Origin: Synchiropus splendidus
Lineage: Eukaryota > Chordata > Actinopteri > Syngnathiformes > Callionymidae
Assembly (NCBI RefSeq): GCF_027744825.2
Contig: NC_071348.1
Span: 13,611,563 to 13,675,562, forward strand
Direction: 5' to 3'
DNA length: 64,000 nucleotides
Both the position numbers and the translations under genes were made by a program. Below the pieces are notes generated by a model that was given only the letters and a program-made list of their open reading frames with translations, was not told the DNA's origin and ran no database searches. How positions within the stretch are numbered: position 1 is the first letter of the stretch; each line of letters starts with the position of its first letter. Positions 38,501 through 49,533 of this stretch are shown piece by piece.

Positions 38501-41500
38501 AAATCAACTTTCAAGTGACTATGGAGAATATTTGAATTTCAACGTTTTGAAAGTTTCCTCATTGAGGCTCCGTCCAGCAGCCAGCGTGTATCATTTCTGC
38601 AGCGCTACACTGCCATCTGCTGTCCGTTTGAGCTCATTACAAATCAGAATATTTTATAGGAGACGCAATGAAGAAATACGCGCAGGGTTAGTAGATAGAT
38701 TTATTTTTCAAGTTAACTTGTGGACCTTTGTGCTGATGATTACAGCGAAACTGTAATTTTAGACCCTGATTAGAATTTACGTTTAAAATATGCATTTAAA
38801 TTGGGTACAATCATATAGAGGATGTTATTTTAGATGGCAAAGCTATCAATGTTTTGAAATAAATGTACACATTATGTCATAAATTCAGTGCATCATGAAT
38901 GTTACAATACAATGATCATGGGATAAGTGATTTTCACCTGACGTGGAAAACTAGCAGGTCCTGTGTTTTGTTATTCTTTTTTTAAATGCATAGGAGAAAC
39001 AGCACCGGTTTTGGAGAATGACCCAGTTATAAAATAAGTTTGGCTGGAGGCTCCATTTTGAAGCAGTAAGGAACATGAAAGAGCTAAATGACAGAGCAAG
39101 GCAAAGGACAGCCTTCAAAGTGTCCTTGTTAATTAAATAGCTACGCGATCGTGTAAAACTCACCTTGTATGAACGTCACACTCTTAATAACTTTGATCTC
39201 TTTGGTTGCGTCAAGGTGAAAGTGTCTGAAGGATGTATCAGCAGAGAGAGAGAAGCACTGGAGGTGTTCGATGGCTTTCATTAACCTGCAGATGAGTAAG
39301 AAAAGGGAAGGAAAATTAAAAAAAAAATAACTCCAACTCTTCAACACATGGTCCTGAACTGGTGACCTGTTATGGGTGACTCTGGCTGCCTGAACAAAAC
39401 AGGGTTGATCCGTCTCTTTCAGCAGCTCTTGAGTGAAAACCATTAGACCTGCTTGTTCCAGCAGACCCCTCCTCTCCGACACCTGGGCAGACATGAGCTC
39501 CCCCCTCTTGTTGCGTGTCCCCTCCAGGGCCACGGCCATGGCCCCCTGGCGCTCACCAACAGCCGCCCCAAGTTCACGTATGCAGCGGGTCAGCTGCTGA
39601 AGAGCTACAGAACTGTTTGCCTGCACCACACGAAGAAAGACGCAACTAAAGATGAACAAATGTTCTATCCGAATGATAGCTAAATTATTCCTAACATTCA
39701 CCTCCATTTGTCTGATGGCAGCTTCCAGCTGAGTGATTTGGTTGTGTATCGTCTCCTGATTGGCCAGAATGTAGTTCACCTCCTTGTTGAGTGTTTCCTG
39801 GAAGAAAACAGGTTGACATTATTCACAGCTCCCAGTGGAGGACGGGCACAACTCACCTTTAAGGTTTGGTAGGCTTGTGCTACAGGCAGTACTTTGTGAC
39901 TATGGTGGACGCGACGGAGCTTACACAGCGCACACAGCAGCTTCTGGCAGTTGTAGCAGAACCACTGCATCTTCTCCTGCTCATGATCCGTGCACGTGAG
40001 CACCTGACAAGCCAAAGACGTTTGTATCGATGACGGAATTCAAGTAGGAATTGTAAGAGGTCAAGACAAACCTTAGGTCGAAAGTTATTGGTGGGCAGTA
40101 TATGTTCATGCTGGGCTCGAGGGGTTCCCCACGGGTGATACAGTTTAAAACACTCGTTGCAGAAGTTGGACTTGCAGTCTGCGCAGCCTTTGGTGGCCTC
40201 CAGAGCTTGAGGAGGTTTACAGAAGCCACACGTGATGGCAATGCTGCCCAGACTGAGAGTGTGCCGGTACCTGCGAGATACACAGAAGGGAAAACCAAAA
40301 GGAAACACAGCATTAATATTTAAAGACAAGAGGATGGATCTGGGCCTTTCCAGCAGGATGTTTCTTATCAGAGGTCTGACCCAGATACGCATGCAACAGC
40401 CTCTAGGTGGAGCAGCAGAGCACAGTGACCCACACAACTGCTGCTTCAGAGAAGAAAACAGCTTTAACTGGACATGGACTGGAAGCTGGACATGAAAAAG
40501 ACAGGGAATAGAGAGAACAAGAAATGTCCAAAGACAAAAACAAACTTAGTATCATAACTGAACAAACATAAATTATCGTCCACCTCAATTAGAAACTCCT
40601 GAAATGATCCCATAAACCTGACTATAATGACTGTGTTATTAAAGGGGCTTGATATCCAACAGGATGAGTCAGTTATGAATTCATATGTGTGTGCAGTCGT
40701 GGTTACCGCTCTACGATGCGCTCCAGAGTGAGGTTACGAAGGCAGTCAGACAGGCCTCTCTCGCCCAGCTCCACGTCGCGCTGGCAGGAAGGACAGGGGA
40801 ACAGCATTGGGGGAGGGGCATCTTTCCGCCTTCGCCCTGGGCACGTCCCACACGCTGACCGAGAGGGACACAGGTGAGGAGAGAAAAAAGGTATCTGACT
40901 CAGACGGAGCAACAAGGGTGTTCTTTAATCAGTCATGAGTCGGCAGAAACATCACTGAAACATCAGAATCATCATCCGTTCCGTAAGTGACGTCACTCTC
41001 GGTTTCACTGGCATTAACCAGTGCCAAGACACGGCTGGAATTTCATGTCATATTTGAGACTGTGTGACTCACTACATGTCTTTACAGCAGTAACATTATT
41101 GTCTGTCACTTATGGAGAAACATCATCTGTGACTCACAGGTTGAAAGAATTTTGGAACCGAAGTGGAGGTGAAAGTGTTTGAGGAGACATTTGTGTCATC
41201 ACAAGGCAGTTATCAAATCCCAACTGATATAGCTTGATGCCAAACCTGCTTTTAGAGTCGCAGCAATGTCAATATCCTAATTGATAAGTGTTATTACCAG
41301 GTTAGATGGAATAAATAGATCTTTCCATGCCGGCTCACGCTCATCTAAATCAGTTTTTAACTTGACTCGAGCTCTTTTACAAGGTTTACATTGATCCTGA
41401 AAGGCTGTTCCTGCAAACTGGAAACAATATTAGACAAATGACAGCATGCCTGTGTTTCCTGGCTGTGTGGGCTGACAGGAGCGCAGCGGTATTGCTAGTG

Positions 41501-42403
41501 GATTGTGTTAAAAGCCGCTGAATTGTTGTGGGATCATTTCCTTTTATAAAAAAGCAGTTATGTGATCACCTGTTCTGAGGACCCTGTCCAGGTGGTCGGG
41601 GGTCCTCGGCATGGGTCTGCGAGGCTGCCGTGGAGAACGTGTGTTTGGCGTGGAAGCCGGGGAATGTGGCTCTGGAGGTAGATCCGGGGGTGGATACCCT
41701 TTTTGCACCAACACCTCGGCTGCACATAGCAAACACACACTGTGCAGACAGGGCAGCAGGATGGGCTGCTTCACCATCTCATCGCACACCGGGCAATGCA
41801 GCTCCCGCTCCATGCTCTTCATGTTGGTCTGCACCACAGAAAAATAAAAAAAAGAGATCCAGAAGTGAGCTCAACACTGAGTCAGATTAGATAAAGTCTG
41901 AGTCACTGGAGAGAGTTCAGATTTTTTTTTCCATTGAGAGGTGTAGGAGGACGCTTTTTTAAAGAGTATACACAGCAGGGAATATCACTAAAAAGAAATC
42001 AATGTCATTTATATGATGTGGTAACCGGTTGCTACTGTTCAACCGACTGGAAGATGCATCCCGTTTCTATGACAACGCTCATCATCTCTTCCTGATGATG
42101 TCTTGCTAACATATTTACACAAATGTACCAGCATGAAAACAACTCCTACAACGTCGAGGCCTTCGGTATTACAAACAGTATCGATCGCTGTAGCTATTAA
42201 TACCTGTCAAACGCTAGCTTGAATGGCTGGTCGTCATTGCTCGCTTTGAACAATAGGGAACATTAGGGTGCGATGCTTTGAGGGATTTCTGTTGATAAAA
42301 CTGTGACGAATGTGCTTTTACCTTTAAGAAATCGTTTACTCACGCTAATACGAAGCAGCGCGTCCATGATGGAGGTGAAGGTTTGGAGCTCCGCTTCTGC
42401 CAT
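35589..42403 (-). CDS. trim46: TRIM46, axon-initial-segment microtubule organiser
   Basis: Twelve coding exons, read from high to low: 42403-42344, 41828-41570, 40854-40707, 40270-40072, 40003-39857, 39797-39702, 39620-39367, 39285-39164, 38343-38014, 37537-37308, 36977-36910 and 35997-35589. All phases close to give 773 residues; human has about 759. Domains in order: N terminus [24 protein letters not shown] from residue 32 (CPVC...CLHSVCLLC), its last pair CPSC supplied by exon 3 after a Pro-rich insert; two B-boxes (about 170-212 and 226-264); coiled coil and COS region (about 270-430); fibronectin III (about 430-538, [20 protein letters not shown]); and B30.2/SPRY to the end ([24 protein letters not shown]). 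Mammalian TRIM46 bundles parallel microtubules in the proximal axon and sets neuronal polarity. The C-terminal dozen residues differ from mammals. Head to head with tmem107. Confidence 0.96.
36190..36335 (-). mobile_element. hAT-like remnant with (AT)n palindrome
   Basis: On the minus strand the sequence starts CAGGGGTCGGGAGCCTTTTT and continues with GACTGAGAGAGCAGAG, a terminal pattern I recall from fish Charlie-type short elements. It lies in trim46 intron 11, the intron between exons 11 and 12. The inner end is not defined. Confidence 0.6.
36208..36261. repeat. Perfect 54-bp palindrome
   Basis: CATTTCCATTTCC, then 28 bp of AT repeats, then GGAAATGGAAATG. The two 13-bp arms are exact reverse complements and the centre is self-complementary. 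Confidence 0.95.
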
Positions 42404-43191
42404 ATTGTTCCGATGGTCGCCGGGTTCTACCTTACAAAAACGCCGACATTCGTGCAGGGGTGTCAGTACCGAGAGGCCTGGCTGCGTGCTCGCCAAAGAG
42501 CTGCTCGGTGGACGGAGATGCTGCGCACACGTTTCCTCTGGTTCCACGATGGAGAAAACAGGAAGGAGGGGGGCTGGATCCAGGCTTACCCGTCGAAATC
42601 AAATACACGACTCTACCAAGTGCTTAAAAATATACTTGTATTCATCCTACGGTTTGGCTGCGATGTGCCACTATTCAAAAATAATACTGATCATTTTAAT
42701 AACCGATATTAGACCCCATCATGCCTGAGCGGCCATTTGTTGACATTTCGCCCAAGGCGTAATCGGTTGTTCCAATATCTCTAGTCTTAATATTTAGGCT
42801 TTTTCAACACGAATTGTGACCCAGTTCGAGATATCACCGATAGGTGGCAGCATTGTCTATTTCACAAACACTGTTCAAGTGTTCACCCAATAATGGTCCG
42901 TCTGCGGAACGCTCGTTCGGTGCGCATTAAGTCCGACCACTAAAAGGAACACACCGTCCACGGTTGTTGTAGCAACCATCGCGCTAAAACTTTAGCGCCA
43001 TTATTCTATTCTATTTATGACAGCATTACCTGGATATTTACATTTAGAAGTCTATCTCAGCAGCGTTTTCAATTCAGCGTTTGTTTTGTAAATACGACTA
43101 ACGCTTGGGACGTTAGACCTGCGCGACGCTGTGTCGGGGTCGTATCATACCGCACTGTTTTTCACATAGTGGATGTGTTTAGCTCAACATC
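42404..43191. promoter_or_regulatory. Shared divergent promoter region of trim46 and tmem107
   Basis: The two start codons point away from each other, 788 nt apart, with no other gene between. CpG dinucleotides are frequent, especially at 42900-43140, and no strong TATA box is seen on either side. A common bidirectional promoter is the simplest reading, but it is inferred from geometry. Confidence 0.5.
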
Positions 43192-44841
43192 ATGTCTGCT
43201 GTCAACAGTCTGGTCCCTGCTCGGTTCCTGACTATTATTTCTCACCTTGTTATTGTCATCACCATCTTCTGGTCCAGGGTAAGACATATTTTTGATATGT
43301 ATGTCTAAGTTCCCGTTATAATACATTGCTAAGGAGTTTAATCTTGTAGTTCTGTTGTGTTGTAAATGACAACTTTGCTGGGGTGTCCGAACAGAATCCG
43401 TGATCTTTTACAGCAGAGAGAAATGGTGTATCCAGGTATTTACCTGGTCAAAGTGGCACGGTGTAGACTATTAATATGGACGATCTGGTTAATTTATTTA
43501 ATTTAGTAGTGACCAATACCAAAATGATCAGTATAACAAGCACCATCTCGACACATAATTCACAAATATAAAGTTGAATAAACTAATTTAAAACATGTTT
43601 AAACAATAACAGCTCAGCATAACTGTTTGACTCACCCAGTGGCATTCACTCTACAGCAGGTAAGAGGTGAAAAGCTAAGTGAAAATAGTGTATCTCAACT
43701 CGTTTCAGAAGAAAAGTTTAATTTTCACAGCTGCTAATTGTGTGTGGTGCATTCTCTCTGACATAAGAATAACTATATTTAATTGCGTAGGAAAAGTGTA
43801 ATTCAGAACCAATATAATGAAACTCTGATAAACAGCCGCTGTTTTGTGACATGAATTTGCTGCTGTTTCTTTCTGTGTGGGGGCTTTCATATCACAATCT
43901 TGAGTTTTTTTGTTTTGTATATTTTTGAAGCGGCTCAGGCATCTGGTCAGGATGATTCTTGGACAGGCTTAAATTGTGTGGATTTATTAATCCTGTTTTT
44001 TTCCTCTCAAACTCTACAGGATAACAATGTGAAGGCCTGCCTACCTTTGGAGTTCACGCAAGCTCAATATGACAACGAAGACAGAAAGTGAGAGAGCTCT
44101 TGGTGCATGCGCAAAAATAAACATGTTTTTAAAATAATAGCCTCAATTTTTTCAGGCTGGTGGTTGGTCTGGCAATCACTTTGGGTCTTTTTGCGTTGGA
44201 GTTGGCTGGGTTCTTCTCAGGAGTGTCCATGTTCAACAGCAGCCAAAGCCTCCTCTGTATCCTTTTATTGAGTCATTTCTGTCCTCACTGTGAGTACCAT
44301 AGGAGAAATGAGTGAAGATTTGAAGATAGGAGTCAGACATCAATAAAAGTAAATGAGCAAAAATAAATCAAGCAAGATTAGTGAGTATTTATTGTTCCAT
44401 GACTCGATATCCACAATAGCAACAGGGGCACATGCCAGTGCTGCAGTAGCTTTGGTTTTCTTTCTGTTTGAGCAGTGGGACTGCAACATCTACTGGTGGA
44501 TACTCGCCTTCTGCAGGTCAGTGTCTGGTGTATGGCAAATTCAAGAAGTGTTTTTTTCCCTGACAGATGTTTCACTCAGCTTTGGCGGTCCACTGCAGCG
44601 CCTCTGTCTCCTTGTCTTTTTTTGTGTTTGAAAAGTGGGAGTGCTGGACATATTGGGTTATATTTGCCTTCTGCAGGTTGGTGTGCAATCGCCAAAGGAA
44701 ATGGGTTGGAAGTGTTGATCTCCTTAGTCTAAAGACTTGTCTTGATCATTCTACTGTTTGTGTGTGTCTAGTGTGCTCCCAGCCTTTGTGGAGATTCTGC
44801 TGTTTGTTGCTGTTTTTGGACTGAAGAGGAAGCCCCTATGA
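43192..44841 (+). CDS. tmem107: TMEM107, ciliary transition-zone membrane protein (alternative exon 4)
   Basis: Coding exons: 43192-43278, 44020-44087, 44156-44256, then either 44420-44516 or 44580-44676, and last 44772-44841. Either choice gives 140 residues, the human length. The protein has four predicted membrane helices. It opens MSAVNSLVPARFLTIISHLV, contains the inter-helix stretch DNNVKACLPLEFTQAQYD and the second helix VVGLAITLGLFALELAGFFSG, and ends FGLKRKPL. TMEM107 belongs to the MKS module of the transition zone and helps gate entry of membrane proteins into cilia. The two versions of exon 4 encode helix 3, the following loop and the start of helix 4. A poly(A) signal AATAAA lies at 44900-44905. 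Some fish carry a second tmem107-like gene, so the orthologue/paralogue assignment is open. Confidence 0.94.
44420..44516 (+). other. tmem107: tmem107 alternative exon 4a
   Basis: 97 nt, entered in phase 1 and left in phase 2. It encodes STGAHASAAVALVFFLFE then QWDCNIYWWILAFC. The acceptor (CCACAATAG) has a poor pyrimidine tract; the donor is CTGCAG/GTCAGT. It is open throughout and keeps the family positions His, Ser-Ala, Phe-Phe, Phe-Glu, Trp, Cys, Tyr-Trp and Phe-Cys. Confidence 0.85.
44580..44676 (+). other. tmem107: tmem107 alternative exon 4b
   Basis: 97 nt in the same phases as 4a, encoding SLAVHCSASVSLSFFVFE then KWECWTYWVIFAFC. This is nearer to the human sequence as I recall it (HCSASVALSFF...WEC..YW). 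The acceptor is TTTCACTCAG, with a T-rich tract 20 nt upstream and a decoy AG at 44565-44566; the donor is CTGCAG/GTTGGT. About 18 of 32 residues match 4a. Confidence 0.85.
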
Positions 44842-45000
44842 TTGGAACACCTGCCTGATGTTTTTATTTAATTGTACAAATGTTTTCTTACCTTTATATA
44901 ATAAAACGATTTCCTACATTTTTAAGCATGTGTTGTCTTTTACAGTACATAAACTGGATACATAATAATTCCAATCACTCGGTATTTTATTATAGGGCAG

Positions 45001-45181
45001 CATTCTGAGCGCTGCCTCTGAGGCCACGCCCCCGTGTTCGACAAGCCTTTAGTTCCGTGTGGCCGTTGCTACTTTGGGTTCCTACACTCTTGAGAGTCTG
45101 GTGAACTCGATATTCAGTGGCCGTCGTTTTGACATCGCTTTACGTAGATTTGATTTAAAGTCTGCAACCGGATTCCACATT
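45001..45181 (+). promoter_or_regulatory. krtcap2: Probable krtcap2 promoter and 5' UTR
   Basis: A CCACGCCCCC GC-type box at 45024-45033 lies in a CpG-containing stretch between the tmem107 poly(A) signal and the krtcap2 start. No TATA box is seen. The spacing leaves about 100-150 nt for the 5' UTR. Inferred. Confidence 0.4.
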
Positions 45182-46713
45182 ATGGGTATGTGAAACCTGC
45201 TTCAGCTGCTTCTTCAATGAGGCGTTTGTTGTTTGTCATAAAGACGCTATCGGTTAGCACGATGGCCTTATTTAGCTCACACTGCATAAGTATACGGATA
45301 TGCTTATAATATATATAATAAAATAAAAAAATGGGTGGTTATAGATGCCTTTTAAGTCAATGTATCGTGTTTGTTCAGAGTGGTTGCTGACGTGTGCCGG
45401 CTAGCCGGCATGCTAACGCTAGCATCAGGACTCACTCCTCTCCAACAGTGACGTGTCGCTGCGCTGCAAAATACGACCTACTACTATCGAGTGTTTTTTT
45501 TTCTTTTCTAAATTACAATGTGATGCATGCGCCAGTTTGGCTTTAATGGTGTAAATGAACATGACTGGGTAATAATTTAAACATTTACGCTAACGAAATG
45601 ACAAACTGCGAGATTGATGGCGTGAAGTTCATGTCACTGTTTTTGTGACTGCACTACTTGAGGTGAATGAAATCTGTAAATGTACTGCTAGATAGAAAAA
45701 ACCTAACGTGTCAATCTTTGTTGTCTGCTTTCCTCCTGTAGCTGTGAACACAGGCACATCTCTGGTTCTCTCCAGTCTGCTATCAGTGCTGGTATTTGCT
45801 GGAATGCAGATGTTCAGCAAACAGCTGGGATCATCGGAGTGGCTGACAATCTTGGGAGGTTTCCTTGGATCTGTTCTTTTCATCTGCTCACTCACAGTAT
45901 CCTTTCTGAATCAAGTCCAACCTCCTAGATTTAACACAGATGAAGAAAAGCATAGTTCAGCGCCGCAACGGTACATTGTTTTTCTTATAGCTTATACAGC
46001 TTCACCTTATGTACTGTGACCTACTGTTTATTTGCTACATTTTTTACATTATTTTACAGAATGTTGAAGAAGGTACCTTCTATAGCTCGCAATCTACCTG
46101 TTGACCATAAACCTGGTTCATTGTAAGACGTGAAAAGACACAAACTCTTAAAATTGTGGGCACATCTCTCCAAACATGCTGGGCATGACACATCAAAATA
46201 TTGCAGTGACTGCCTTAAAGCTATCCATTATTAAGATACATTATAGAGGGGGTTGTTTTTTTGCTTCTTTTTTGCTTCTTCGTTTTGCGGAGTTTTACCT
46301 TAATATTTTCACAGGCATTTAATAACATGGAAAACCTATTTTTTGGAAAGGGATTCCAAGCTAAGATCTTTCCTGAGAGTAAGTGGACGATCCGAGGCAA
46401 ACTTCTTGTTCTGACTGTCCCTACTCATCTTGGTTTCTCTCTCCACATGTACAGTTCTGCTGTGCCTGTGCCTGTCATTGTTCGCCTCGGGTTTGGTCCA
46501 CCGTGTCTGTGTCACAACTTGGTGAGTAACAGGGTCCCAGTAATTCTGACATCTTCTGACAGAATTTGTTCTTTCTCTTGCTCCCCATTCAGCCTGATCT
46601 TCTCCCTTTTTGCTCTGTACTACATCAACAAAGTGTCTGCAGCCCTCTACCAAACTGCCGCTCCTGCAGTGACACCAGCCAAAGCTACTGGCAAAGGCAA
46701 AAGGAGGAATTGA
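45182..46713 (+). CDS. krtcap2: KRTCAP2, oligosaccharyltransferase subunit
   Basis: Five coding exons: 45182-45185, 45742-45896, 46315-46378, 46455-46521 and 46593-46713. They join in phase to 136 residues, the same length as human. Exon 1 supplies only ATGG; the frame then reads [56 protein letters not shown] and [10 protein letters not shown], and ends in the basic tail TGKGKRRN. Three to four hydrophobic membrane segments are visible. KRTCAP2 (KCP2) is an endoplasmic-reticulum membrane subunit of the STT3A-type oligosaccharyltransferase that N-glycosylates proteins as they emerge from the translocon. An ATTAAA poly(A) signal lies at 46944-46949. In mammals the gene also neighbours trim46. 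Confidence 0.95.
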
Positions 46714-46949
46714 TGGATCAATGGTTGTACTTGAGAGAATTTTACCTCCAAATTGCAATAATCTGGTGCCACATGTTTTGTGCTACAAATCAGTAAACTC
46801 AAAACAGCGTTCGAGATGAAATTTGTTGTACAATTTAATAGACAGCTGTCAACATTCCACCGTTACTGTTCTCTAAGCACTCAGAGATTAGAACACACAA
46901 TAAGTTGTTTGTGGTTAGCAACTGAAATGTTGCTGTTTTTGTAATTAAA

Positions 46950-48870
46950 CTCTTTGAAAGGGATCTTATGGGTCTTCAGTCCTTGTTCAAACAATTTCAT
47001 CACATGCTTGCACACTGAAAATCGGTGAGAATGGGTGTGTGCAGTTGACTCAGCAGACACTTTCTTCTGCTAAGAACAGAACAGAACAGGATAGGAATAT
47101 TGGGATTAATCTCAGCAGGCGTCGGAGGAAAGGTGTGGCCCAGCCGGGCTGATAGCCAAGCTCCTGCAGCCAACAGATGAAGTCAAGCAACCATTTGTCT
47201 CAGAGGAACAATGATCCAGGCCCAGTTGAGCTTTCTGCCTGAAAAAGGTGTCCTACATTAAAACGCATGAAACGTTCACATATAGCAGTCGAAAAACTTT
47301 AGGGTTCCAAATGTGTTGTTTATATGCAGCTCAGTCTCTATTCATATGAGCAGAGCTCTGCCTCAAGTTTTGTTTGTTCAGGATAATATATGAGAAATTA
47401 ATAAATAAATTCAATATGTATAAATGTACAACTGCAAATATACACTGTAGTGTAGTTCCGGGTAACCTTGGGTGAAAGTGATAGTAGTGGCAGGTGATCC
47501 CGGGCGTGGAGCTATTTGTTTTGTTTTGGCGGGGTGAAGAAACTTGTTTCTGTGTCTCGTGCCTTTATACAGCAGGGCTCTGTCGCGCCTGCCTGAGAAG
47601 AGGGGTAGAAATGGGTAAGATCCCTGGGGTGCTCCCATAGTCCACACAGCAGTCCTCAGCCGCTTTTGCTTCTAAGTGAATTGTTGAACCAGGAACAACA
47701 AGGTAACAGTATAGAGTAGTATAATCTCTAAGTGCAAAGACATTGCAAATGTCAAAGCTATCCAGAATAAACATGGTTACTACATGGTTAAAGGTGTTAT
47801 AGTGGGAAGAATTTCACAACATTTCAAAAAGATTGTCACCATAATACATTGTTAAATATATATTTCAAAAACAAAAAAAAAAACATACTGCACAAGTATG
47901 ACGCCATGTGAGCTAATCTTGCAATTGTGCAATTACTTATTGAGTTATATTGGTGTGCAAAAGTATCATTTTATGACAGACAAGCGCGTCATATTGTGCA
48001 ACATGAGGTACAAACCCAGTCAAACTTCATGCAGCAAGGTCAGTATTCATGCTTATAAATGATGTGTTGTGCTTGCAGGAGCTTTGTTCTTACAACATTA
48101 TATACAGTATAACTGTTGTGGCTTTATATGTAAGCATCTGTTGACATATTGCACGATCTGAGTCATCATTGTATGAATATGTTTTATGTTTTACATATTC
48201 ATTATCAGACACTCAGGTCCTTTCCTCAGCTTCAGGCTGTAGGCAATAGACAGTGTAGCATGTTTTTGGACCGTGGGAGGAAACCAGAGTGCCAGGGGGA
48301 ACCCACAGACGCGCGAAGAGAACATACAAACTACCCTCTGTAGTAATATATTTGTATTTAATGAACAATATTCCACAATTTTAAATGGTGATCTTCTGCA
48401 CGTTGAAATGGTTAACAGCAATGCTAAATACAGAATGATGTTACCAGCAAACTTGGCATGAACTTCCTGTTTCAGAGGTCACACAGTCATTCACAGAACA
48501 CTGCAGTAATGTGATGAAGAGCGCACGCAGTGACATATTAAGTGTTTTCACCATTAATAGTGCCGTTTTTCCAATACACTATTGCTTGTGCAGCTTCTAT
48601 AACTTATGGTATAATGATGTTCGCACATTGTTACTTGCGTTTCTTTGAATTCAACCACTGTTTCCGGGTGGAGGAGACTTTCAGCGTACAGCGCTGTGTT
48701 TACCTCAGGATATAGTAGCAGGAGGAAGCACGTAGGGGCCCGTTCAGAAGCGGAGACTTGAATGTTTGAGGGATGACCAGCAGGGTGGGGCGCATACGTC
48801 ATGTTTGCTTTCGGTTTGTGCCTCGTCCCCTCCGTCCATGTACCACCCAACCCTCTGGGCGTTTCCCTTC
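46950..48870. other. Intergenic spacer between krtcap2 and the S100 array
   Basis: No coding exon is recognised. The stretch around 48247-48340 resembles a dispersed fish repeat. The rest is AT-rich and featureless to me. Confidence 0.6.
48247..48340 (+). repeat. Dispersed fish repeat fragment
   Basis: Contains GACCGTGGGAGGAAACCAGA, then GGAACCCACAGACGCG and GAGAACATACAAACT. This order of phrases is found across many fish genomes, to my recollection; family not assigned. Confidence 0.55.
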
Positions 48871-49533
48871 ACACTAGAAACCCACGAATAAACTCCGACC
48901 AACTCTCGCCCTCCTTCACTGCCTCTTCAGCCACTGCTCTCCTCAACGACCGTCGTAAGTATCGCTTTACCTGTCACTTCTTTCAGTTTACGAGCTTGTG
49001 TTCACAGAGAAATCACGTGATGTTGCTTTGACTTGATGAACTTGAGACTTATTTTTTTTATTTTTGCATCGTGCTCCTGCTGTTGCTAGCTTTACTCCGA
49101 TTTATGTTCCGAGGTAAAACTCCACATTCTTACGGTGGGCATGTTCCGACTCGCCTTCAAGTGCAGATATTCGACTAAAAAAGGAGATCGTTCATTCAAA
49201 GAATTCAAGTAACAGTTCACCCAGGGCGTCTTCCTCAACGTTTCACTGTCCCAACTTGAATTATACGTCTTAAATGGAAGACGCATAGTGGGACTGGAGC
49301 TGCGAGATAAGGAGCTCTGGCTGACTAGTATGGAATTTTCTGTCGGTACACCCAGATCCTCCTGTTGGTTTTGGAAGAGGTGCTCCTCCTCTGCACAGCG
49401 CCCGTCTGTTCAGCGCTATTGTTAGTCAACAGTCTGTCACTGATCCAGGTGAAGCATGCCGCACAACTCTGTCACTGTGTTTACATTGTTTCGTGAATTC
49501 TTCTCCTGTCTTTCAGCAACTCTGTCTGCAGCC

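Noticed and set aside
39141..39779. Long minus-strand open frame of 212 codons read as one exon
   Set aside because: It spans real trim46 exons and their introns; splice sites and family resemblance show it is three exons with read-through introns.
42303..42728. 141-codon plus-strand open frame opposite trim46 exon 1
   Set aside because: It is antisense to the trim46 first exon and its upstream sequence and has no known resemblance.
46261..46713. Open frame of 150 codons as an alternative protein
   Set aside because: It is a shadow that reads part of krtcap2 exon 3 in frame and then an intron and the next exon in another frame.
48150..48160. TATTGCAC, the mir-92 seed match, near the TRIM46 locus where human MIR92B lies
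   Set aside because: The following bases do not match mir-92b and no hairpin forms around it.
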